Positions 1-7,633 of a stretch of 64,000 bases of DNA are shown one piece after another. Below the pieces are notes generated by a model, which was not told the DNA's origin, searched no databases, and was given only the letters and a program-made list of their open reading frames with translations. The stretch is from Litorimonas sp947503715. GTDB taxonomy: Bacteria; Pseudomonadota; Alphaproteobacteria; Caulobacterales; Maricaulaceae. The stretch is taken from assembly GCF_050271975.1 (NCBI RefSeq), contig NZ_CP189850.1:2976001-3040000 (forward strand). The letters are read 5' to 3'. Within the stretch, counting starts at the first letter, position 1. The number at the start of each line of letters is the position of its first letter. Made by a program: the position numbers and the translations under genes.

Positions 1-672
1 GCCTTGAATCGTCAACATGTCGGCTTTTGCAGATTTAATATCTTTCAAACGCATGAACTGATCTGAATTAAAAGTGGATATCGGCACGTCGACCGGCTCC
101 CCTTTCCGCGTGAATGTTGCGACAGGTATCGGGGCGTCTTCGCTGACACGCTTTAAGGCAATCGCTTTCAATCCAGGTACCGCAAACCCCAATCCACCGG
201 GGGCAACGCCGTCCATGATTTTTGAACCGTCCTTTGCGCCCTCACGTAACTCCTCGACCGTGAACTCGCCATCCGTTCGACGATAAGGAAAAAGGAAAGA
301 GATATTCGCGGATGTTGTGTCGCCCTCCACAGGCTCGGGAATCTCTCCATTTATCACACGACACATCTCGGCATCTTTTGAGAGGCCTGCCACTTTTTCT
401 ATATTCTGCAACTGACCCGCTTCATCAATCTCAAGATAGTGTTCTGCACCGCCATCCCGGAATAGCATCTGGCTCGGAGTGGGATGCCCGTTTATCCCCG
501 TCATTTTCAGGGAGACGGAAGGCTCAATAATATCAACACGGTCCGCGTCCGCGCCGTAAAATGCATCGACCATTCGGATCATATCCTTGGCCGACCGACA
601 GGCCTCTCCGGCTTGCGCAGCTGAACTTGACGCAAAGAATAAGAGCCCGGCAAATGTGAAACTATTTTTCAT
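1..672 (-). CDS. Secreted protein of unknown function, 3' part cut by window edge
   Basis: An open frame runs from ATG at 672 to the window edge (224 codons, no stop), so the C-terminus lies outside. It starts with a signal peptide (MKNS, then a hydrophobic run ending SSSAAQAG), predicting export to the periplasm. It is a clear paralogue of the gene just upstream on the same strand: both share an early Cys-x-x-AKD region, a segment ELREGAKDGSK / ELKEGAKDGKK, and a later LKDIK / LDDIK motif. It overlaps the stop of that gene by 11 bases, so the two are co-transcribed and probably arose by tandem duplication. I do not recognise the family and see no catalytic motif. Confidence 0.8.
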   Translation of the reverse strand, partial: MKNSFTFAGLLFFASSSAAQAGEACRSAKDMIRMVDAFYGADADRVDIIEPSVSLKMTGINGHPTPSQMLFRDGGAEHYLEIDEAGQLQNIEKVAGLSKDAEMCRVINGEIPEPVEGDTTSANISFLFPYRRTDGEFTVEELREGAKDGSKIMDGVAPGGLGFAVPGLKAIALKRVSEDAPIPVATFTRKGEPVDVPISTFNSDQFMRLKDIKSAKADMLTIQG

Positions 673-1429
673 CGGTGGCATCTCCCCAGCCAAATTGACG
701 CAATGTTTTCGGGCTGGGCACGGGTTGCAATTCATAGGCCCCGCCTGTGATCGTCATGCCTGTCGCGTCCAGATCTTTGATATCGTCCAGACTGACAATC
801 CACATATCTTTGACGGGTTCCAATGTCAGCGGTGTCTGCCCCCGCTCCGTAAGAGCCGCAACCGTCGGCACGGCGTCACGTACCACCATTTTAACAGCAA
901 AATAATCCGTATCCGGCATTAACATTGCGACGACGCCGGGCAGCATTTTCTTGTAGAATTTTTTCCCATCCTTTGCGCCCTCTTTCAATTCATCCAAAGA
1001 GTAGGTCCCGCTCTCATTATGGAAAAGCGGCGACAGGCCCATTTCAAAATATAAGCCCTCATCATCGGCGGGGCGGTCAGCGCGCGTGGGATCATCGACG
1101 CAGATATCCGTATCGGGCCGCGCTTTAGCACTCTCCAGGAAGGTCGGCGTTGCACCCGTTTCACGCGAAAACGGAATATCCGTCACCAGTTCCCCGTCTT
1201 TGGCGAGATAAAACCGCTCCGGCCAGATACCGTCATCCTTGATGATAAACCGGGGTTGCAGCCGGACATCCACAATATCACGACGGTCTTCATCCACTTC
1301 CGCTAATTCGCTGACAAGCTTGGGCACATCTTTGGCCGGAAAGCAGAATGTCTCGCCGCGCAGGTCTTCACTCGCGAAAGCTGAACTTGCCGAGACTGTG
1401 ACCAAAAGCACAGGAATCCAATGTTTCAT
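662..1429 (-). CDS. Secreted protein of unknown function, first of a paralogous pair
   Basis: A 255-residue protein with a signal peptide (MKHW, hydrophobic core, likely cut after SSAFA), so probably periplasmic. The middle is acidic and polar with no membrane span. Residues around 145-160 (ELKEGAKDGKK followed by a PGV-type stretch) match the downstream paralogue, as does the late LDDIK motif. The gene is divergent from the LptM/lysA pair on the other strand, with about 50 bases between them, so promoters for both directions must sit there or overlap the coding ends. I do not recognise a named domain; function is unknown. Confidence 0.8.
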   Translation of the reverse strand: MKHWIPVLLVTVSASSAFASEDLRGETFCFPAKDVPKLVSELAEVDEDRRDIVDVRLQPRFIIKDDGIWPERFYLAKDGELVTDIPFSRETGATPTFLESAKARPDTDICVDDPTRADRPADDEGLYFEMGLSPLFHNESGTYSLDELKEGAKDGKKFYKKMLPGVVAMLMPDTDYFAVKMVVRDAVPTVAALTERGQTPLTLEPVKDMWIVSLDDIKDLDATGMTITGGAYELQPVPSPKTLRQFGWGDATDEK

Positions 1430-1482
1430 CTTTGACCTTTTACGGATATGCAGACCACACCCAAATGAGGATGCCCAAATTT

Positions 1483-1752
1483 ATGCCTAGTCGTATCAAG
1501 CTGAACCCGATGTTAAAACTTACAGTGACGACAGGTCTGCTGGCTGCGCTGCTGTCCGGTTGCGGGATTCGCGGCGACCTCAAGGTACCGCCGCCCGTCT
1601 TTGGCTCCGGTCAAGTCGACCCCGACCGCGTACCGGCGAAAGATTTGGACCGCGAAGACAGGCCCGATCCAGATGATTTGCTGGACCAGGATTTCAGCGA
1701 CCCGGACGAAGATGATTTCGACACCGATCCCTTCGGACAAGATCAGGGCTAA
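1483..1752 (+). CDS. lptM: LptM-like small lipoprotein
   Basis: A short lipoprotein with a lipobox LLSGC directly followed by GIRGDLKVPPP. This matches the pattern of LptM (YifL), which has CGLKGPLYFP after its lipobox and helps the outer-membrane LPS translocon LptDE mature. The rest is very rich in Asp and Pro, ending DPFGQDQG. The start is uncertain: ATG at 1483 is used because of a GAGG 12 bases upstream, while ATG at 1510 would give a more usual 17-residue lipoprotein signal. Three bases separate it from lysA, the same neighbour as in many Proteobacteria, which supports the call. The acidic tail is unlike the E. coli protein. Confidence 0.65.
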   Translation: MPSRIKLNPMLKLTVTTGLLAALLSGCGIRGDLKVPPPVFGSGQVDPDRVPAKDLDREDRPDPDDLLDQDFSDPDEDDFDTDPFGQDQG

Positions 1753-1755
1753 GCC

Positions 1756-3045
1756 ATGCGCCATTTTGATTACCAAAACGGCGAAATGTTCGCCGAAGAC
1801 GTTCCCCTGTCCCGTATCGCGGCGGAGGTCGGGACGCCCGTCTATGTTTATTCCACTGCAACCTTCACGCGGCATTATAATGTTTTCGCTGACAGTTTTG
1901 CCGACACGAAATCCCTTATCGCCTATTCAGTGAAAGCCAATTCCAATATTGCCGTCTTGGCCACGCTCGCACAACTCGGCGCGGGCGCCGATGTCGTCTC
2001 TGTGGGAGAATTAAAACGCGCACTCATGGCCGGTATTCCGGCGGACCGCATCGTTTTTTCAGGCGTAGGCAAAACCCGCGCGGAAATGCGCGCAGCATTA
2101 GAGGTCGGTATTCGCGTCTTCAATGTGGAAAGCCTCGCCGAATTGCGCGTGTTGAACGAAGTTGCGGCAGATACGGGCAAAACCGCCCCCGTCGCCTTCC
2201 GCGTCAATCCGGATGTGACAGCTGGCGGACACGCGAAAATTTCGACGGGCAAGAAAGAGAATAAATTCGGGATTGCCTGGTCACAGGCAGAGAGCGCCTA
2301 TGCGGAAGCCGCCGCCCTGCCCGGCATCGAAATTGTCGGCGTCGATGTTCATATTGGCAGCCAGATTTCCGATCTCGCTCCATTTGAAGCCGCCATCGTC
2401 AAAGTCGCGGGACTCATCAAAAAACTCCGCGCCGCCGGGCATACCATTTCCAGTTTCGATATTGGCGGTGGGCTGGGCATTCCCTACGGAAACAATGCAG
2501 CTGTCCCGCCGCCCCCGTCCGAATACGCGGCGCTGGTCAAACGTCTAACGGCAGACCTGAATGTCGAAATGATTTTTGAGCCCGGCCGGATGATTGCGGG
2601 TAATTCCGGCGTGTTGTTGTCGGAAGTCCTCTACGTCAAACGCGGCGAGGATCGGGACTTCCTGATTATCGACGCGGCGATGAATGATCTCCTCCGCCCT
2701 GCGCTCTATGACGCCTATCATGAAATTGAAGCCGTGCAGCAGCCTGATCTGGACAAGATGGAGACTTATGATGTCGTCGGTCCAATTTGCGAAAGTGGCG
2801 ATACATTCACCAAGGGTCGCGAAATGCCGGCGCTGGAAAGCGGCGACCTGATCGTCCTCCACTCCGCAGGCGCCTATGGGGCAGCGCAGGCGAGCCAATA
2901 TAATACACGTCCCCTCGTGCCCGAAGTGCTCGTGAATGGCAGCGACTATTCGGTTATTCGCGCGCGCCCGACAGTTGAGGATATTCTGAAAACGGAGTCG
3001 CTCCCGAACTGGCTGACAAAAGACGAAAATGTCACGGACATTTAA
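1756..3045 (+). CDS. lysA: Diaminopimelate decarboxylase
   Basis: LysA removes CO2 from meso-diaminopimelate to give lysine, the last step of lysine synthesis, in the cytoplasm with PLP as cofactor. The 429 residues are normal for the family. The PLP-binding lysine is Lys60 in the motif AYSVKANSN, HIGSQ follows near residue 195, the glycine loop is FDIGGGLGIPY, and the substrate-binding CESGD motif with its cysteine lies in the C-terminal barrel. It follows the LptM-like gene with a 3-base gap and precedes the DUF4175 gene with a 37-base gap, so the three probably form one transcript. Confidence 0.97.
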   Translation: MRHFDYQNGEMFAEDVPLSRIAAEVGTPVYVYSTATFTRHYNVFADSFADTKSLIAYSVKANSNIAVLATLAQLGAGADVVSVGELKRALMAGIPADRIVFSGVGKTRAEMRAALEVGIRVFNVESLAELRVLNEVAADTGKTAPVAFRVNPDVTAGGHAKISTGKKENKFGIAWSQAESAYAEAAALPGIEIVGVDVHIGSQISDLAPFEAAIVKVAGLIKKLRAAGHTISSFDIGGGLGIPYGNNAAVPPPPSEYAALVKRLTADLNVEMIFEPGRMIAGNSGVLLSEVLYVKRGEDRDFLIIDAAMNDLLRPALYDAYHEIEAVQQPDLDKMETYDVVGPICESGDTFTKGREMPALESGDLIVLHSAGAYGAAQASQYNTRPLVPEVLVNGSDYSVIRARPTVEDILKTESLPNWLTKDENVTDI

Positions 3046-3082
3046 TGCGACATCGACATTTGGCTGGCTATAGTTACGGCTC

Positions 3083-5758
3083 ATGTCGATAAATCTCGAA
3101 CATACATTGAAACGGACATCTCGCCTGGTCGCGCGGGCCCGTCTGCGTTTGGTGTGGGAACATTATGCGCCGACCCTCGCACCCGGATTTTTGGCTGTCG
3201 CCATTTTCCTGCTCGGCGCATGGATGGGTGTCTGGCAGTGGATCGGGGATCCGATCCGTTTAATTGCGCTGGTCGCAACGCTTTCTGTCCTCGCCCGCAG
3301 TCTCTACCGCGCGCTCCCAATTCCGGTCCCAACGCAGTCCGATGCCCGCCGTCGCGTCGAAGTAGATTCCGGTCAAGCCCATCGCCCGTTGGATGTCTTG
3401 GATGATCGCCCCGCACTGTCTGCTGATGTCTGGCCCTCTCACCAGAAAGCCGCCCTTCAGAAAGCGCAATTTTTGAAAAAGGCTCAGCCCCGTCCGACAC
3501 TCGGCCCGATAGACCCTGCCTATTTGCGATTTATCCTCCCCTTCCTCCTGCTCTGCGCGGCGATTTACATGGCGGGGTTCTCATTTGAACGCCTCCGCAA
3601 AGCCATCTCGCCGACATGGCAATCACCCATTCGCAGCTCCTCTGTCACCTATGAAGCGTGGATCGACCCGCCATCTTACACGGGCCGCCCGCCGCTTTAT
3701 TTCAAGGAAACAACCGATATTTCTGTGCCTGCCGGCAGTGAATTTGTTGCGCGAATTTCCGGGGCAAAAGACGCGCCCCGACCCCGCCTGCAACAGGGCT
3801 GGCGCGGAACATTCCTGACGCCGAAACGCCTCGGCGCGAAGAGCTTTGAAGTCCGCGAAATTATCACGGGTAGCGCCACGATTGAATTCCGCGTCGGGCT
3901 GGACCGCAAGGTTTTTACGCTCAACATTGTTGATGATACCCCGCCGGAAGTGGACATCGTAGAACCGCCCGAAGCGGATAAACGTGACCGCCTTGTACTT
4001 TCCTATGGCTTAAAAGATGATTTTGGTGTCGAAAAACTCGATCTCGAAATGGCGCTTTTGGTCGAGGGGTTTTCGGAAGAGACCATCTTTGACGGCGTCA
4101 CCGTCCGCGCCGATATCGCCCTGCCCGGTTCCAAACAGACAGATGTTGAAAGCGCGTCTGCCGCGCTGGACCTGTCCAAGAACCGCTGGGCCGGAAAGAA
4201 AGTCATTGGCCGTCTGATCGCAACAGATGGGGCCGGAAATACAGGCGTGTCAGGGCCGGCCTATTTCACAATACCGGATAAAATTTTCGTCGAACCGCTC
4301 GCCAAAGCCGTGGCCGAACAACGCGGTCTCGTCATTGCGGGTCTGGAAAAAGACTACGCCCCGCGCCCGCGTCCCGAATGGACAGCGGCGGACGGCCTCA
4401 TGAATGAATATCGTCCGCGCTTGACCTTTGATCGTGCCCCTGCAGAGATCAAACGTGCAACCCTTCTCATTGAGGCTGTGACCGACCAACCGTCAGGATT
4501 TTTTGAAGACCCCGCTGTCTATATGGGATTGCGCCATGCACGCTCCGCCATGCGTCATGCGGATGGAATTACGCTCTTGGAGGGCCTGCCCGAAGACCTC
4601 TGGAAAATTGCGATCCGTGCGGAATTCGGCGTGCTCGGCACGGCCTTGGAAGAAATGCGCGAGGCCGAAGAAGCGCTGCGCGAAGGCATTGCCCGCCGCG
4701 CGTCAAAACGTGAAATTGATACACTCTTTGATCGCTATAACCTCGCCGTCGACGCCTATACCGAAGAACTCCGCCGCAAAGCGCAAGAAGAAGGCAATGT
4801 CGCCGAAGGGGGAGGCGGCGGTGGCGGCGCGATGGGTAGTGTCGACGAAATTCAGGAACTTCTGAAAGCCATCGAGGAAGCCAATGCCGCGGGCGACACC
4901 GAAGGGGCGCGCATCGCCCTCGCCCAGCTCGCCGAGCTGCTGGAAAATATGCAAATTCAACTGTCGCAAGGCGGCGGTGGCGGTGAAGGCGGCGACCCGG
5001 CCAGTGGGAGCATGTCCGAAGAGATGAAGGAAAATCTCGAAGATCTCGCTGACCTGACGGGACAACAACGCGACCTGCAGGACGAGACGGAACGCGCCGA
5101 ACGGAATGATCAAAGCCAACCCGGAGAGGAAGAACTCGACCCACAGGAACTCGCCGGACGTCAGGCAGAACTCCGCGACCTACTGGAACAACTCGATGGT
5201 GCCATTCCTGCGCAGGGCGAGAACGGACAATCCGGTCAAGGCGAGGAGAGCGGCGAAGGGGAAGGCGGAGAGCAAGCTGGAGAAACAGGCGAAGGCCAGT
5301 CGGGCGAAGAGGGTCAATCCGCTGGCGGCACTGAGCAGGGTGAAGGTCAAGGCGGCGGGCGCTCGACGCAGGAGCTACAAGACCAACTCGCGCGCGGTCT
5401 AGGTGCGGCAGACGAGGCTATGCAACGCAGTGAAGAGGCACTGGCGGGCGGCGACTTACGCGGTGCGGGCGAAGCCCAAGCCGAGGCTATCCAAGCCCTC
5501 CGCGATGCGGGCGAAGCCCTCGCGGAAGCCGCTATTCAACAATCGGGACAAAGCAGCGAGGCCGACGGCGAAGGCCAAGACCCGCTGGGCCGCAGCGCCG
5601 ATGGGTTTAATGACGGCAATAGCGAAGCCGATATTGACGACCGCGATAACGCCACCCGCTCCCGCGAACTCCTCGAAGAACTCCGCCGCCGCGCCGCCGA
5701 ACAACAACGCGAACAGGAAGAGCGGGATTATCTGGAACGGTTGTTGAAACGATTTTAA
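3083..5758 (+). CDS. TIGR02302 / DUF4175 family membrane protein
   Basis: An 891-residue protein of the alphaproteobacterial TIGR02302 (DUF4175) type, which is commonly found beside lysA; its function is not known. Two hydrophobic spans lie near residues 35-75 and a third near 145-170. A large soluble region follows (about 190-580), then a low-complexity tail (about 580-840) dominated by Gly, Gln and Glu, with runs such as GEGGEQAGETGEGQSGEEG. The very end is charged and helical (LLEELRRRAAEQQREQEERD), a probable coiled coil. The tail is likely disordered. The topology suggests membrane anchoring with a long soluble domain, possibly periplasmic, by inference only. Confidence 0.85.
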   Translation: MSINLEHTLKRTSRLVARARLRLVWEHYAPTLAPGFLAVAIFLLGAWMGVWQWIGDPIRLIALVATLSVLARSLYRALPIPVPTQSDARRRVEVDSGQAHRPLDVLDDRPALSADVWPSHQKAALQKAQFLKKAQPRPTLGPIDPAYLRFILPFLLLCAAIYMAGFSFERLRKAISPTWQSPIRSSSVTYEAWIDPPSYTGRPPLYFKETTDISVPAGSEFVARISGAKDAPRPRLQQGWRGTFLTPKRLGAKSFEVREIITGSATIEFRVGLDRKVFTLNIVDDTPPEVDIVEPPEADKRDRLVLSYGLKDDFGVEKLDLEMALLVEGFSEETIFDGVTVRADIALPGSKQTDVESASAALDLSKNRWAGKKVIGRLIATDGAGNTGVSGPAYFTIPDKIFVEPLAKAVAEQRGLVIAGLEKDYAPRPRPEWTAADGLMNEYRPRLTFDRAPAEIKRATLLIEAVTDQPSGFFEDPAVYMGLRHARSAMRHADGITLLEGLPEDLWKIAIRAEFGVLGTALEEMREAEEALREGIARRASKREIDTLFDRYNLAVDAYTEELRRKAQEEGNVAEGGGGGGGAMGSVDEIQELLKAIEEANAAGDTEGARIALAQLAELLENMQIQLSQGGGGGEGGDPASGSMSEEMKENLEDLADLTGQQRDLQDETERAERNDQSQPGEEELDPQELAGRQAELRDLLEQLDGAIPAQGENGQSGQGEESGEGEGGEQAGETGEGQSGEEGQSAGGTEQGEGQGGGRSTQELQDQLARGLGAADEAMQRSEEALAGGDLRGAGEAQAEAIQALRDAGEALAEAAIQQSGQSSEADGEGQDPLGRSADGFNDGNSEADIDDRDNATRSRELLEELRRRAAEQQREQEERDYLERLLKRF

Positions 5759-5876
5759 ATCGCCTCAATTTTGCAGAACCAAGTCTGGCGATATACAGTT
5801 AAAACCTGTCCCAGACGCAAGCCGCGGCCCTGTCGGCTAATCTCTACCAAAAAGACATCGCGACAACCTCACGAGG

Positions 5877-5894
5877 CCCCGGCCTACGCCGGGG
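5877..5894. repeat. Perfect GC-rich hairpin in the DUF4175-pyrC gap
   Basis: CCCCGGC pairs perfectly with GCCGGGG around a CTAC loop. There is no T-run on either side, so it is not a classic intrinsic terminator. It sits in a 196-base gap that otherwise shows nothing recognisable, and resembles the short GC-rich interspersed palindromes common in alphaproteobacterial genomes. Confidence 0.6.
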
Positions 5895-5954
5895 ACAGGT
5901 CTATAACCTGAAATTAGCCTTGTCCCGTTCCGTCACTTTGCCTAACTCCATCCC

Positions 5955-6989
5955 ATGACCGACTCTCTGACTATTCGCCGCCCGGATGACTGGCATGTTC
6001 ATTTACGCGACGGGGCGATGCTGTCTGACGTCGTCAACCACACGGCCCGTCAATTTGCCCGCGCGATTATCATGCCCAACCTGAAACCGCCCGTGACAAC
6101 AGTGGCAGCAGGCCGAGCCTATCGGGACCGCATCCTGGCCGCCGTTGATCCGTCGCTGGGGTTCACACCCCTCATGACGGCCTATCTGACGGATACAATG
6201 GACCCGGAGGAGATGCGACGCGGCAAAGACGAAGGCGTGTTTACGGCGGCCAAACTCTACCCGGCAAATGCGACGACAAATTCCGCACATGGCGTATCTG
6301 ACGTGAACAATATTCACGACGTGTTGGACGCGATGGAAGATGTCGGGATGCCGCTCCTCGTCCACGGCGAAGTCACGCATAAGGATGTCGATATTTTTGA
6401 CCGCGAAGCCGTCTTCATCGACGAGGTGATGGTCGGTCTCGTCAAAGAACATCCAAACCTGAAAGTCGTGTTTGAACATATTACAACACAGGAAGCCGCA
6501 GATTTTGTGACCGAGGCCGGACCGAATGTTGCCGCCACGATTACACCGCATCACCTGCGCTATAACCGGAATGCCATTTTCGAGGGCGGCATTCGCCCGC
6601 ATTATTACTGCCTGCCCATTGCCAAGCGCGAGAAACACCGCCTCGCCCTGCGCAAGGCCGCGACCTCCGGACATTCCAAATTCTTTCTCGGCACGGACAC
6701 GGCCCCGCATGCCGTTGGTGCAAAAGAAAGCGCCTGTGGCTGCGCGGGCGTGTTTAACGCGCCCTATGCGATGGAAAGCTACGCTCTCACATTCGAGGAA
6801 GAGGGTGCGCTGGATAAATTAGAAAATTTCGCGAGTTTAAACGGCCCCCGCTTTTACGGCCTGCCCGTGAATGAGGAGACGATGACGCTAACAAAGCAGG
6901 ATCATGTCGTGCCGGAGCGGATGACCTTGAGCGAGACGGATATCATTCCGTTTCATGCGGGTGAGACTTTGGGGTGGAGTGTAGGGTAA
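5955..6989 (+). CDS. pyrC: Dihydroorotase, PyrC type
   Basis: PyrC closes N-carbamoyl-aspartate to dihydroorotate, the third step of pyrimidine synthesis, in the cytoplasm. The 344-residue length and opening (RRPDDWHVHLRDG) are those of the short class II dihydroorotase. His14 and His16 of HVHLRDG bind zinc; Lys100 in TAAKLYPANATTNS is the carbamylated bridging lysine; further metal ligands are in LVHGEV and FEHITT; the catalytic Asp is in LGTDTAPH. It stands alone between a non-coding gap and an unrelated gene. Its stop codon lies in the first copy of a 16-base tandem duplication. Confidence 0.97.
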   Translation: MTDSLTIRRPDDWHVHLRDGAMLSDVVNHTARQFARAIIMPNLKPPVTTVAAGRAYRDRILAAVDPSLGFTPLMTAYLTDTMDPEEMRRGKDEGVFTAAKLYPANATTNSAHGVSDVNNIHDVLDAMEDVGMPLLVHGEVTHKDVDIFDREAVFIDEVMVGLVKEHPNLKVVFEHITTQEAADFVTEAGPNVAATITPHHLRYNRNAIFEGGIRPHYYCLPIAKREKHRLALRKAATSGHSKFFLGTDTAPHAVGAKESACGCAGVFNAPYAMESYALTFEEEGALDKLENFASLNGPRFYGLPVNEETMTLTKQDHVVPERMTLSETDIIPFHAGETLGWSVG

Positions 6990-7005
6990 GTGGAGTGTGG
7001 GGTAA
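6974..7005. repeat. 16-base tandem duplication over the pyrC stop codon
   Basis: Two adjacent copies of GTGGAGTGTAGGGTAA / GTGGAGTGTGGGGTAA differ at one base. The first copy carries the last codons and the TAA stop of pyrC; the second is outside the gene. This looks like replication slippage at the 3' end. Confidence 0.8.
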
Positions 7006-7034
7006 GTTGAGAGTAGTTTTAAGCTAGAAAAAAT

Positions 7035-7613
7035 ATGTCCTATGAAGAAATACCAGAAGACTTTAATTTTGTGAGTGCTGAAAATGTTGCGAAACGTGCT
7101 TTAGCTCTATTTGGTGTTTGGCTCCTATCGATTGATGCAACACCACGACAAGACGTGATTAAATGGATCAAAGGGAATGACCTTTGGAGCTCTCTATCCC
7201 CTAAAGAGGCCGTTTTTCTTAATGACCCAAATGCTACAGAAAAGCAGAAGATAAGTTATAGCTGGCAAGCAGAAAGATTACATATTTTGCTATGGGCTCT
7301 AAATGAGATTACCGAGCTAGCGCCTGCACATGAAAAATGTGAAACAGATATCTTCCAGAAAGCGTTTTCACCACTGAATCAAACCACTGCCCAAAGGTAC
7401 TTGAAGACTGCAAATTTAAGAGACGAACTAGAAATCCTGAGTTTATGTGAAACAATTGAAAACTATCACTGGGAAGCAAGAAACGCTCAAATCAAAAATC
7501 AAGCCCCCAAAATCAAAGTCGACATTGAAATTATCCAAGAACGTCATCATGCAATCAATTGGGTTTTATGGGGCGAATATGAAAATTGGGATGACATAAC
7601 AACTGATACATAA
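7035..7613 (+). CDS. DUF4272 domain protein
   Basis: A 192-residue cytoplasmic protein that fits the DUF4272 family: it has the ALxLFGVWLLS opening, a central SWQAERLHILLWALNEI segment and the late ERHHAINWVLWG motif. The function of the family is unknown. The gene is clearly richer in A and T than its neighbours, using many AAA, TTT and ATT codons, and it stands alone between pyrC and the convergent molybdenum hydroxylase operon. That composition suggests horizontal acquisition. No signal peptide or membrane span is present. Confidence 0.8.
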   Translation: MSYEEIPEDFNFVSAENVAKRALALFGVWLLSIDATPRQDVIKWIKGNDLWSSLSPKEAVFLNDPNATEKQKISYSWQAERLHILLWALNEITELAPAHEKCETDIFQKAFSPLNQTTAQRYLKTANLRDELEILSLCETIENYHWEARNAQIKNQAPKIKVDIEIIQERHHAINWVLWGEYENWDDITTDT

Positions 7614-7633
7614 TTCATTTTTATGTCTGTTTA

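Noticed and set aside
3083..5758. Frameshifted or fused gene suggested by the Gly/Glu/Gln-rich part of the DUF4175 protein
   Set aside because: Low-complexity tails of this kind are normal in the TIGR02302 family and the frame stays open to a charged helical C-terminus.
5877..5894. Terminator after the DUF4175 gene
   Set aside because: A perfect stem but no T-run on either side.
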